Shown piece by piece: positions 16,110 through 24,670 of a stretch of DNA of 64,000 nucleotides. Origin of the DNA: DASZVB01 sp036272055 (GTDB taxonomy: Bacteria > Myxococcota_A > Polyangia > Polyangiales > Polyangiaceae); contig DATAZL010000032.1 in NCBI GenBank assembly GCA_036272055.1, positions 49,963-113,962 of the forward strand, read 5' to 3'. The position numbers and the translations under genes were made by a program. Position 1 is the first letter of the stretch, and each line of letters starts with the position of its first letter. The notes under the pieces are model-generated. The model was not told the DNA's origin, ran no database searches, and worked only from the letters and a program-made list of their open reading frames with translations.

Positions 16110-17105
16110 ATGCAAAACCGTCGCATCGTGCTCGCGTCCCGTCCCGAAGGCGAGCCGGAGCTCTCGAACTTCCAGCTCGAAACCTCGTCGATGCCCGACG
16201 TCCCCGAGGGGCGGGTGCTCGTCCAGAATCTCTATCTCTCGATCGATCCGTACATGCGTGGACGCATGAGCGATCGCGCGAGTTACGCGAAGCCGGTCGC
16301 CATCGGCGGAGTCATGGTCGGCGGCACCGTGGGCCGCGTCGTCGAGTCGAACGTCCCCGGTATCGGCGCAGGCGAGCTGCTCGTCGGTTACGGTGGCTGG
16401 CAGGACTACGCCGTCCTCGATCCGACCGACGTCAACGTGCTGCCCGTCGATCCGGAGCTGCCTCCCTCGGCCGCACTCGGCGTGGCCGGCATGACGGGAG
16501 CGACCGCGTACCTTGGCCTCCACAAGCTCGGCCTGCCGAAGCCCGGCGAGACGGTGGTCGTCGCCGCGGCGTCGGGAGCGGTCGGTTCGGTGGTCGGACA
16601 GATCGCGAAGATCCTCGGCTGTCGCGCCGTCGGGATCGCCGGTGGGCCGTCCAAGTGCGAGTTCGTGACGAACGAGTTCGGCTTCGACTCCTGTCTCGAC
16701 CATCGCTCCCCCACCTTCGCCGAGGACCTGCGTGCCGCGTGCCCGAACGGCATCGACGTGTACTTCGAGAACGTCGGCGGCAAGGTCCTCGAGGCCGTCG
16801 CGCCGCTCCTCAATGCGGGCTCGCGAGTCCCGATCTGCGGCTTCATCTCGCAGTACAACTCGACGGATCCGGTCACGCCTTTCACCGTGCTCGGCGCGCT
16901 GCCGACGCCGCCCGCGCATCGGTTCTTCCTCGTCTGGGAGTGGCCCGAAGAGTACAAGGGCGCGATCGCGCACCTCGTCGGCTGGGTGAAAGAAGGCAAG
17001 CTCCGCTTCTCCGAGGACGTCTCCGAGGGACTCGAGCAGGCGCCCCAGGCACTCATCGACGTGCTCAGCGGACGGAACTTCGGCAAGAAGATCGTCAAGC
17101 TGTAG
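16110..17105 (+). CDS. NADP-dependent medium-chain oxidoreductase (zinc-independent, CurA/YncB-like)
   Basis: I chose the ATG at 16110 (MQNRRIVLASRPEG), which matches the usual family start; the ATG at 16095 is possible. The 331-residue protein has the family signatures LSIDPYMRGRMSD and the nucleotide-binding segment VVAAASGAVGSVVGQIAKILG, and it lacks the zinc ligands of alcohol dehydrogenases. Members reduce the double bond of alpha,beta-unsaturated ketones and aldehydes. The gene ends exactly where the convergent esterase gene ends, with no space between stop codons. Confidence 0.92.
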   Translation: MQNRRIVLASRPEGEPELSNFQLETSSMPDVPEGRVLVQNLYLSIDPYMRGRMSDRASYAKPVAIGGVMVGGTVGRVVESNVPGIGAGELLVGYGGWQDYAVLDPTDVNVLPVDPELPPSAALGVAGMTGATAYLGLHKLGLPKPGETVVVAAASGAVGSVVGQIAKILGCRAVGIAGGPSKCEFVTNEFGFDSCLDHRSPTFAEDLRAACPNGIDVYFENVGGKVLEAVAPLLNAGSRVPICGFISQYNSTDPVTPFTVLGALPTPPAHRFFLVWEWPEEYKGAIAHLVGWVKEGKLRFSEDVSEGLEQAPQALIDVLSGRNFGKKIVKL

Positions 17106-17852
17106 TCACTCCGCCTCGCGCTCTCGCGGCGCGAGCGCTGCGGCGAGCCAGCCGTCCATGTCGTCGGCAAAACGATGACCGACGCGCCCGAGGCTCGAGT
17201 ACGTCGCGTCGACCCCGGCGGCGCGGAGGTGCCGCGCGACGAGCTCCATATGCGAGTGCGACATGTCGAAATCACCGGCTCCCAGCACGAACCGCGTCGC
17301 GCCGTGGAGCAGCGCCCGCGTGTCCGGCGCGATCTTCGCACCGAGCAACACGACGCGCGCCCACCGCGCCGGCGACCGGTTCACGACGTCCATCGCGACG
17401 AACGCGCCGAGAGAAAAGCCGATCAGCGTATCGGCCGTTCCCGCCGCGACGCGCCCGGGGAACTCCTCTTCGACGCGACCGATCGCGGCGTCGATGAGCG
17501 CGCTCCGGTGTTCGTAGCCCCAGGTCGCTCCGCCCGAAGCGCACCGCAGCGGCCCGCGTGGACACACGAGCCACGAATCACGCGCCACGACGTTCGCGAA
17601 CCACGGGCACTCGTTCTCCGGCACGTCACACATGCCATGCAGCAACACCGTCACCGGGTGCGGCGCGCTCACGCCATCACGAGGCGGATAAACCACGACT
17701 TCAGGAGCCGTCGCCGTCGCCGCAAACCATCGCGGCGCATCGCTCGACCAGGTCGTCGATGACGTCGTCGCCGACTCCGCGCGCGCCTCTGCTCCGTGAG
17801 TCGCGCAATACGACAGCGCACACACGAACGCCCCGAACGTCCTTGCTCTCAA
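17106..17852 (-). CDS. Exported alpha/beta hydrolase (esterase/depolymerase-like)
   Basis: The 248-residue protein begins with a signal peptide (cleavage near ARAES). It has VTVLLHGMC as oxyanion region, two Cys in CDVPENEC that could pair, the nucleophile elbow GFSLGAF (Ser near 145), an acid in GAGDFDMSHS and a late His in GRVGHRF (near 225). The pattern resembles short carboxylesterases and PHB-depolymerase-like proteins. The likely site of action is the periplasm or outside the cell. Confidence 0.83.
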   Translation of the reverse strand: MRARTFGAFVCALSYCATHGAEARAESATTSSTTWSSDAPRWFAATATAPEVVVYPPRDGVSAPHPVTVLLHGMCDVPENECPWFANVVARDSWLVCPRGPLRCASGGATWGYEHRSALIDAAIGRVEEEFPGRVAAGTADTLIGFSLGAFVAMDVVNRSPARWARVVLLGAKIAPDTRALLHGATRFVLGAGDFDMSHSHMELVARHLRAAGVDATYSSLGRVGHRFADDMDGWLAAALAPREREAE

Positions 17853-18251
17853 GATCGCCTCCGCGTCGCCTGCGTGAGCGACGTCACGAGCAAGGCCGGC
17901 GCGGAGAAATTCCTTACGCCGCTCGCTTCACTCGTTCATCGAACGAAGCCAGCTGATCGTGACCCACGAGTCGTCGACGCTGCCCCGTCGGTCGATGGGT
18001 GCTCCCATCGCAACGCGAAGTACCGGCGGCCCGTCGCAAGCGTCACGGGGCGCCCGCACTCTTGCCAACGCCGCGTACGGCACGGTGTATCGCTCGTGCG
18101 CCCATCGCTCGCGCGCGTTTTCACACGGCCCGCCGCTCGCGCCCGTTTCACACGCCCCTCCCACGGAAAACTCTGCGATGTACCTTACGAGTACATCGCG
18201 AACTCTTCCGCAATACCCCACGAAATAAACGAACTCGGCGCGGAGGGCGTC
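17853..18251. other. Non-coding gap with one hairpin
   Basis: Nearly 400 bases between the esterase start and the sigma-factor stop. I find no frame with a credible start, codon pattern or domain on either strand. Its one clear structure is the hairpin at 18175-18199. Confidence 0.6.
18175..18199 (-). terminator. Putative terminator of the ECF sigma factor gene
   Basis: GCGATGTAC and GTACATCGC are perfect 9-bp arms around a 7-base loop. Read on the minus strand the hairpin is followed by AGAGTTTTCC, a short T tract, 52 bases after the sigma-factor stop. Confidence 0.5.
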
Positions 18252-19289
18252 TCAGAGACTCGAATACCCCTTGCCGTGGCGCGGCACGGACGGCCTGGGA
18301 GCGGACGACGGCACTGACGACGACGACGGCATTGACGTCGATGGCGTGGCGGTCGCTCGCGGCGCGGGTACCAACGGCACTGACGACGGCGACGGTGGCG
18401 TGGCGGTCGCTCGCGGCGCGGGTACCGACGGCACTGGCTTCGGAAAGGCACTCGCCGTGGGCGCGGGCGCGACGCTGTTCGTCGTCGGAGCGGGCGTGAG
18501 CGCTCCGCCGGCGGCCTGGCGGGCGGCCTGGATGGGGGGAGCGGCGTCTCCGGCGGGGTCGAGTTGCTTTGCGTCGTCGAGGGCGCGCAAGCACGGGACG
18601 AACTCGCGCCGTGTGCACTCTTCGAGCGCGGCGCGCCGGAGCTCTTGCGCGCGCTGCGGGGGGTGCGACGACGGCTCGGGCGAGAGCTGCGCTTCGGGGT
18701 CCGGCGCTTGCCAGTGACGTCTCACGACGAACGCGACGACGATGGCCACGACGATCGCCGACACGACGGCGGCGAGCTCTGCGGCCCAGCGCGCGCGAAA
18801 GTGCCGCCGTAGGCGCGCGATACGCTGGCGCACGCGCGGTGCCGGTACTCGCTCCGCGCGCGCGATGTCCTCGAGCTTCTCCCCGTCGCTCTCCTCGAGC
18901 ATCCAGTCCAGGGTGCGCACCGGATCGTCTCCGGCAGGGAGCTCCCGCTCCGCCCAGCGCAGCAGCTCGCGCGCGCTCGACGGCGCGTCGCCGGCCCGCG
19001 CCGCGTCGGGTTCCGCGTCCAGATGCACCTCACGACCCCGGCGACGGTAGTGGTTCGCCACCTTGTGACGCAGGATTCCGTACACCCAGCGACGGAGCTC
19101 CACGCCGTCGGACGGCGCCTCGGCCGCGGCGAGCGCGTCGAGCAGCGTCTCCTGCACGAGATCCTCGACGTCGCTCGCCGGCAGCCGCCTCTCGAGCGAC
19201 CGCGATAGCGCTCGACGGAACCCCTGCTCCCCGAGCAACGCGGCTCTCGCCGGATCAGGCTGCATACGCGCCTCGCACGCTTCGTTCAT
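18252..19289 (-). CDS. ECF-type RNA polymerase sigma factor with C-terminal membrane helix and Pro-rich tail
   Basis: From the ATG at 19289 the product is 345 residues; the ATG at 19265 is also possible. Residues about 23-90 are sigma region 2 (ASDVEDLVQETLLDALAAAE, then WVYGILRHKVANHYRRRG). Residues 135-165 are a region 4 helix-turn-helix. A membrane helix follows at about 171-190 (AAVVSAIVVAIVVAFVV). The last 110 residues are Pro/Ala/Ser/Thr-rich with a repeated VPAPRATATP unit, and a short Cys-containing helix pair precedes them. ECF factors are normally soluble and held by a separate anti-sigma factor; here a membrane anchor is built in and no anti-sigma gene adjoins. Confidence 0.82.
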   Translation of the reverse strand: MNEACEARMQPDPARAALLGEQGFRRALSRSLERRLPASDVEDLVQETLLDALAAAEAPSDGVELRRWVYGILRHKVANHYRRRGREVHLDAEPDAARAGDAPSSARELLRWAERELPAGDDPVRTLDWMLEESDGEKLEDIARAERVPAPRVRQRIARLRRHFRARWAAELAAVVSAIVVAIVVAFVVRRHWQAPDPEAQLSPEPSSHPPQRAQELRRAALEECTRREFVPCLRALDDAKQLDPAGDAAPPIQAARQAAGGALTPAPTTNSVAPAPTASAFPKPVPSVPAPRATATPPSPSSVPLVPAPRATATPSTSMPSSSSVPSSAPRPSVPRHGKGYSSL

Positions 19290-19404
19290 CGGGAGACGAA
19301 CGGACTTCGTGACCACGCTACCGGACGATTTTTGCGATGCACTGCGTAACACGGAGTCCTGGGCGGAAATTCGGACCTCCAGGGTGATACGGTCCCGCCG
19401 CCCA

Positions 19405-21773
19405 ATGGCTCCCCTGGTCTTCGTCACCGCGCTCGTGACCCTCGCGGTGGAGGTGTTCTACACGCGCCTCTTCGCGGCGCTCTTCTGGAAGAACACCGCG
19501 TTCGCGATCCTGTCGCTCGCCATGCTGGGCATCGGTGCCTCGGGGGTGCTCGTCTACCTGCGCCCCTCGTGGTTCCCGCGCGAGCGGCGCGCGTCGCAGC
19601 TCGCCTGGCAAGCGATCGCCTTCGGCCTTTCCATCGTGGGGTCGTACCTGTGGATCCTCGCTCTCTCGCGGCACAGCTACAACGCACTCGAGCCGCTCTC
19701 GAGCTACGCGGCGCTCGTCGCCGCCGGCATCGTGCCGTTCTTCTTCGGCGGCCTCGTGCTGACCATCGTCTTCACGCACGCGGCAGAGCGCATCTCCGAG
19801 CTCTATCGGCTCGACCTCGTCGGCGCGTCGGTGGGCGCCGTCCTCGTCTTGCCGGCGCTGCGGGTCTTCAACGGCCCTGCCATCGTCCCGGTGCTCGCGT
19901 TCGCCGCGGTCGCGACCGGCACCTGGTACGCGCGTCGCGAACGCGCGCGCGCGCCCTTCGTCGCCGGCGCGTTCGGCGCGGGTCTCTTGCTTTTGCTCTT
20001 CGTCGCCGAGGCGCGCTACGACGTGCTCGCCGTCACGTACTCGCACGGGACGAAGGAAGAGCAGACCGAGCTCGAGCGGTGGGATCCGACGGCGCGCCTC
20101 CGCGTCGAGGGGTTCAAGCCCGACTTCAAATGGCTGAACATCGACTCCCAGGTGGTGACGCCGATCCTGCGTTACAGCGGCGATCCGCACGACGTCGAGT
20201 ACCTGAAGCACAACGTGCTCCAGCTCGCGTACCACCTCCGGAACTATCCGCGTGTCCTCATCATCGGTCCTGGCGGCGGGAGCGACGTGCTCAGCGCCGT
20301 CACGTTCGGCAACACGTCGATCGAAGCGGTGGAGGTGAACCGCAGCACGATCGCCCTGATGAAGCACGAGCTCCGCTTCTTCAACGGCGGGCTCTACGAT
20401 CTGCCGTCGGTCGACCTCCACGTCGCGGACGGCCGCGCGTACGTCTCCGCGATGGACCACAAGGTGGATCTCATCCAGGCCACGTTCGTCGACACGTTCA
20501 CGGCGTCGGCGTCGGGCTCCCACACCCTGAGCGAGAACTACCTTTACACGACGGACGGCTTTCGTGACTTCCTCGGGCACCTGAACGACGGCGGGATCCT
20601 CTCCATGTCGCGCTGGGGCGGCGCGGAGTTCTCGTTCGCCGAGGTGCATCGAGCCGTCGCGCTCGCGGTGCGCGCGCTCTCGGAACGCGGCGTGGCCCAC
20701 CCGGAAGACGACGTGGTCGTCGTCCAGGGCGCCCCCCCGGACCGGCTCACCGTCGGCGCGGGTTATCAGAACCCGGGGAACCTCGCCGAGTCGATGTCGA
20801 CGTTGCTCGTGAAGACGTCGCCGTTCACCGACGCGGAGCTCGACGGGCTCTCGCGCACCATCGCCGAATCGAGCTTTCGCCCGCTCTGGCTCGGCAAGCG
20901 TGGCGGGCCCGATCCGATGGTCCGCGAGCTCTTCCTGTCGAAGGATCTCGCCGCCACATTTCGCAACTATCGCGACGCGACGGGGCTCGACATCACGCCG
21001 GTCAGCGACGACCGGCCGTTCTTCTTCGACATGATCGACCCGCTCGGCTCACTCGTATCGCCGACGAAACCGGCGTGGAGGAACACATCTATTACTTCGC
21101 ACGGACGCTCGATATCCGGATGCTGCACCAGCTCTTGCTCGCGACGTCGCTCTTCGTGCTGGCGCTGCTCATCGTGCCGCTCCTCGGACGTCTCCGTGAC
21201 CTCCGCGGCGTGAGGCGGCCATTCGGGTCGCTCGGCTACTTCATGTGTCTCGGCGTCGCGTACATCGGCATCGAGCTCACGCTCATGCAGAGGTTTTCGC
21301 TCTTCCTCGAGCATCCCGTGTATTCGATGGTCGTCCTCCTGTCGTCGATCCTGTTCGCGAGCGGCGTCGGCAGCGCGAGCACGTCCGTCATCGACCGGGA
21401 GCCGGCGCGGCATGCGGTGCGGCGTCTCGCGATGCTCGTCGGGGTGCTCGCCGTCTACGGCGTTCTCCTCCCGCTCGTCACCCGCGCGCTCATCGGCTTG
21501 CCGCTCCTCGTCAAGATGCTCGTCGCGATCGCGCTCGCGTCGCCGCCCGCGTATCTGATGGGCATGCTCTTTCCGCTCGGCGTGACCGCGCTCCGCGAGC
21601 GCGCGGCGTCGCTGGTGCCGTGGGCGTGGGGACTCTCGTCGGCGTTCTCGGTGTTCGGCGGCCTCCTGTCGCTCCTCTTCGCGATGAGCTTCGGCTACAC
21701 GGCGACCTGGTACCTCTTCACCGGCGTGTATGCGCTCGCCCTCGTCGCCGCTCGACGTCTCGTCGGCGCCTGA
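19405..21773 (+). pseudogene. Spermidine-synthase-like integral membrane protein, split by a frameshift
   Basis: From the ATG at 19405 the first frame encodes several membrane helices (APLVFVTALVTLAVEVFYTR onward), then a Rossmann methyltransferase-like spermidine synthase domain (VLIIGPGGGSDVLSAVTFG, VEVNRSTI, HVADGRAYV, SENYLYTTDGF), up to DRPFFFDMIDPLGS near 21050. Similarity then continues in the -1 frame (IADETGVEEHIYYFARTLDI) through five or more further helices to the stop at 21773. One base appears to be missing near 21055. Joined, the protein would be about 790 residues, the size of this membrane-embedded polyamine-aminopropyltransferase-like family. A sequencing error and a true mutation look the same here. 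Confidence 0.72.
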
Positions 21774-21789
21774 GGCGCCCGTCGGCGAC

Positions 21790-21817
21790 TTGACAGTCGC
21801 GAATCGTCAATTATATC
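21790..21817 (+). promoter_or_regulatory. Promoter of the MarR gene
   Basis: TTGACA (21790-21795), a 16-base spacer and TATATC (21812-21817). The -35 is a perfect consensus in a GC-rich genome. Confidence 0.5.
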
Positions 21818-21818
21818 G

Positions 21819-21828
21819 TATCGCGATA
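21819..21828. promoter_or_regulatory. Palindromic operator in front of the MarR gene
   Basis: TATCGCGATA is a perfect 10-bp palindrome just downstream of the -10 box and six bases before the GTG start, within a run of TATCG-like half sites. This position fits autorepression. Confidence 0.5.
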
Positions 21829-21833
21829 TTATC

Positions 21834-22283
21834 GTGACCGAGCCCGCTGAACACTTCGATGGCGTCATCGACTACCGAGCGCTCGCCGAGCTGCGCCATC
21901 AGATCCGTCGCTTCCTGACGTTCAGCGAGCAAGAGGCGCGCGCCGAGGGTCTCGAGCCGCAGCAGCACCAGCTCCTCCTCGCCGTGAAGGGGCTGCCCGA
22001 AGGGGCGCGGCCCACGGTTTCGACGCTCGCCGAACGGCTGCTCGTGCGCCACCACACCGTGGTCGGCCTCGTGGATAGGCTGGTCGCAGGGAAGCTCGCC
22101 GTGCGCCGGCCGAGCAAGACCGACAAGCGCGAGATCCTCGTCGAGCTCACGCCGCGAGGCGAACGCGTTCTCCGGGGCCTCGCAATGCTCCACCAGGCCG
22201 AACTGCGGAGCGCGGCGCCGGCCCTCGTCGCGGCGCTTCAGGCCATCGTCGGGGACAAGCACGGCAAGGTCGAGAGCGCGTGA
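21834..22283 (+). CDS. MarR family transcriptional regulator
   Basis: The GTG at 21834 gives 149 residues with the MarR winged helix (VSTLAERLLVRHHTVVGLVD, then KTDKREILVELTPRGERVL, residues about 62-112). The recognition helix RHHTVVGLVDRL and the wing with Asp and Arg are intact. The -10 box and a palindrome lie only a few bases ahead of the start, so the transcript has little or no leader and the protein likely represses itself. No obvious target gene adjoins. Confidence 0.88.
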   Translation: MTEPAEHFDGVIDYRALAELRHQIRRFLTFSEQEARAEGLEPQQHQLLLAVKGLPEGARPTVSTLAERLLVRHHTVVGLVDRLVAGKLAVRRPSKTDKREILVELTPRGERVLRGLAMLHQAELRSAAPALVAALQAIVGDKHGKVESA

Positions 22284-22316
22284 CCCGTACCGGCGAACAG
22301 CGCCGTCCCCGACGCA

Positions 22317-22416
22317 TCAAAGCCGCGAACTGCGCGAGCGCAGCGAGCCCGCGAAGCGGCGGGGGGAGCAGTTCGCCGAAGGCGAAGTTGCGGGGGGCCA
22401 AGGCCCCCCTTTGTTA
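22317..22416. repeat. Dispersed GC-rich repeat, locus 1 (also the MarR terminator)
   Basis: Contains the family segments GCGAGCCCGCGAAGCGGC, GAGCAGTTCGCCGAAGGCGA and the inverted repeat GGGGGGCCAAGGCCCCCC (22392-22409), which is followed by TTTGTTAATAAAAA and so should terminate the MarR transcript. Confidence 0.75.
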
Positions 22417-22481
22417 ATAAAAATGGCGAATCCTCCGTGCGGGCGCCATCATCCCTTCACGCATCGGGAGAGTTGAAAGAG

Positions 22482-22976
22482 ATGGAAACAACGGTGTCCG
22501 ACGAACCGAAGCTCATCGAAACCGCGACGTCCGGCGACGCGCCCGTCACCACCGAAGAGACGAAGGCACCGGACGCCGTCGTCGCAGAAGAGTCGAGCGT
22601 GGGTGGGGAGCTGTTCTCGGGGCTCCTCGGCGCGGGCGTCGCGATGGCGTGCCTCCTGCCGCCGCTCCTTCATCTGGTGACGGGTCCGCTCGGTCCATTC
22701 ATCGGCGGCTTCGTCGCGGCAAATCGCTCGAATCCGGGAGCGCGCGGTCGCATCATCATCGCAGTCACGATCGGCACCGCCGTGACGACGCTCGGCGTGA
22801 TCGCGTCACAGGTGTTGATTGCCCTGGCAGGGAGAAGTCAGCTGCCGAGCTGGTTCCCGTCACCAGGCACCCTGACGGCCATCCTGTGCGGGGTCTGGAT
22901 CTACGCAACCACCCTCGGAGCGATCGGCGGCGTCGTCAGCAACGCCTTCGCTCACCGAGAGCGTCCCTCATCTTGA
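22482..22976 (+). CDS. Small membrane protein of unknown function
   Basis: The ATG at 22482 is preceded by GGGAGAGTTGAAAGAG and gives 164 residues. The first 40 residues are acidic and Thr-rich. Three hydrophobic stretches follow (GVAMACLLPPLLHLVTGPLG into GPFIGGFVAA; IIIAVTIGTAVTTLGVIASQ; LTAILCGVWIYATTLGAIGG) separated by short basic loops. The Gly-rich helix with GPFIGGFVAANR recalls small integral proteins annotated DUF5518-like, but I cannot confirm this. It stands alone between a repeat locus and a Tat-signal gene. Confidence 0.7.
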   Translation: METTVSDEPKLIETATSGDAPVTTEETKAPDAVVAEESSVGGELFSGLLGAGVAMACLLPPLLHLVTGPLGPFIGGFVAANRSNPGARGRIIIAVTIGTAVTTLGVIASQVLIALAGRSQLPSWFPSPGTLTAILCGVWIYATTLGAIGGVVSNAFAHRERPSS

Positions 22977-23004
22977 ACTGCACTGCGTACTTCTCGATGC
23001 TAGC

Positions 23005-23577
23005 ATGCCGTTCATGCTGTCGAGAAGGTCCCTCCTGTTAGGAGGGCTGACTGCTCTGGCGCTCGGTCGCACGCGCCCCGCGCACGCATCGCTCTTCTTG
23101 CCCGTGACGCTGACGGATCTCGTCGGCCTGAGCCAGCACGCCGTCGTGGCGACGCCCGGCGTCGCGACCTCCCGCTGGGAGACGATGGGCGGACGCGAAC
23201 GCATCGTCACTTACACCCCGCTACGCGTCGAATCCGTGCTCGACGGCACCTCTCCGTCGAGTGAGCTGATGGTGCGCACGCTCGGCGGCCGCGTCGGTGA
23301 CATCGGCCAGCTCGTCCCGGGTGAAGCGCCGCTCCGCGAGAACACGACCGCGGCACTCTTTCTCGAGCCCGTGGGCTCGAATCTCTTCGGCGTGACGGCG
23401 ATGGCCCAGGGTCACTACCAGCTCATGGCGGACGGCAAGGGTCTGCGCAGGCTCAAGGCAAACATGATCTCGTTCGCAAAGACGACTCCGGCGGCAGCCG
23501 TCGTTCGCCTCGACGGCCGCACCGTCGTCGAGGTCGAGGGGCTAGTCGCCGAGGAGGTCGCGCGTGGCGCTCGCTAA
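23005..23577 (+). CDS. Tat-exported protein paired with the metalloprotease gene
   Basis: The 190-residue product starts with a twin-arginine signal (LSRRSLLLGGLTALALG; residues 5-21) with cleavage near AHA. The mature part is a single beta-rich domain (VTLTDLVGLSQHAVVATPGV, LRVESVLDGT, VRTLGGRVGDIGQLVPGEAP, AALFLEP) with no Cys. The next gene, a matrixin-like protease, starts 14 bases before this one stops. The pairing suggests a partner or inhibitor role, or a shared surface process. Family not recognised. Confidence 0.75.
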   Translation: MPFMLSRRSLLLGGLTALALGRTRPAHASLFLPVTLTDLVGLSQHAVVATPGVATSRWETMGGRERIVTYTPLRVESVLDGTSPSSELMVRTLGGRVGDIGQLVPGEAPLRENTTAALFLEPVGSNLFGVTAMAQGHYQLMADGKGLRRLKANMISFAKTTPAAAVVRLDGRTVVEVEGLVAEEVARGAR

Positions 23578-24499
23578 GGGCTCTCTCGGGCTCGCAACCT
23601 GCTTAGGTCTGTTGCTCGTCGCGGGCAGCGCAAGCGCCTTTTGCCGGACGACGACCTGCGACGTCGACTCGAAGCAGACCGGCTGCACGCGTGACGACAA
23701 CATGTGCGCGACGAGCGGGCACCCGCTCTTCTGGCCCGACAACTGTAGCTGGTTCGGCGTCCAGAAAGACGGCTCACCCCTCCGGCACATCACCTACGAT
23801 CAGATGCACGCCGCGGTGACCAACGCCTTCACGAAATGGGGCAACGCCGATTGCGGCAGTGGCGCGAAGCCGAGCTTCGCGCTCCAGGACACCGACGTCC
23901 TCTACGCACCGATCGAGTGCGCCCAGCGCGAGTTCAACAAGACGGCGGCGAACGCCAACACCTGGATGTTCCGCGATACGGACTGGCCGTACGTCGACTC
24001 GACGTCGACCATCGCGCTGACGACTCTCTCGGTCGAGATCTCGACCGGGCGCATCCTCGACGCCGACGTCGAGATCAACTCGTTTCGCACCAACATCACC
24101 ACCTCCGACGTCAACGTCGTGGCCGATCTCGAGTCGATCGTCACTCACGAGTCGGGGCACTTCCTCGGGCTCGCGCACTCCGCCGTCGCGACGGCCACGA
24201 TGTATTACAGCTACTCTCCGTCGAGCGTGAACATCCGCACCCTCGATCCCGACGACGAGCTCGGGATCTGCGCCGCCTATCCGCCGGGCGCAGCACCGAT
24301 TTGCGGTCAGCCCGAGCCGATCTACGGATTCTCGGAACAGTGCGGTGGCGCCGATCCAGTGACCGGCCCCGATACCGCCGGTGACAAGAAGTCGAGCTGC
24401 GCGGTCTCCCTCGGCGCCACGTCGGGGAGCGGCGCGCTCGGTGCCGGCGTCGTGCTCGCAGGCGCGGCGCTCGTTCGCCGCCGCCGCAAGACTATGTAG
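23564..24499 (+). CDS. Matrixin-like zinc metalloprotease with MYXO-CTERM-like anchor
   Basis: The GTG at 23564 gives 311 residues with a signal peptide (cleavage near ASAF) and a Cys-rich N-terminal region. The zinc motif HESGHFLGLAH is near residue 195, followed by a Met-containing turn (ATMYYSY), as in matrixins and other metzincins. The C-terminus has SCAVSLGA, a hydrophobic helix and RRRRK, the layout of the MYXO-CTERM sorting signal that anchors proteins at the myxobacterial surface. Extracellular proteolysis is the likely role. Its TAG stop is the first codon of the repeat element at 24497. Confidence 0.87.
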   Translation: MALAKGSLGLATCLGLLLVAGSASAFCRTTTCDVDSKQTGCTRDDNMCATSGHPLFWPDNCSWFGVQKDGSPLRHITYDQMHAAVTNAFTKWGNADCGSGAKPSFALQDTDVLYAPIECAQREFNKTAANANTWMFRDTDWPYVDSTSTIALTTLSVEISTGRILDADVEINSFRTNITTSDVNVVADLESIVTHESGHFLGLAHSAVATATMYYSYSPSSVNIRTLDPDDELGICAAYPPGAAPICGQPEPIYGFSEQCGGADPVTGPDTAGDKKSSCAVSLGATSGSGALGAGVVLAGAALVRRRRKTM

Positions 24500-24664
24500 T
24501 TCCGCATCGACGCCACCGTCGTCTCCGTCGAGGCATCAAAGCGGCGGAACTACGCGAGCAGAGCGAGCCCGCGAAGCGGCGGGGGAGCAGTTCGCCGAAG
24601 GCGAAGCGGACTGCGCGAGCAGAGCGAGCCCGCGAAGCTGCGGGGGGCCAAGGCCCCCCTTACT
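24497..24664. repeat. Dispersed GC-rich repeat, locus 2
   Basis: Begins at the TAG stop of the metalloprotease. TAGTTCCGC and GCGGAACTA form a hairpin, then two copies of GCGAGCCCGCGAAG-type segments, GAGCAGTTCGCCGAAGGCGA and GGGGGGCCAAGGCCCCCC (24642-24659). It lies between convergent genes and probably terminates both. Confidence 0.78.
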
Positions 24665-24670
24665 AGTAAC

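Noticed and set aside
17853..18251. Small genes in the gap between the esterase and the sigma factor
   Set aside because: Open frames on both strands lack ribosome sites, codon bias and recognisable motifs.
21045..21070. Programmed frameshift in the spermidine-synthase-like gene
   Set aside because: No slippery heptamer, no A or T run and no downstream stem or internal ribosome site at the switch point.
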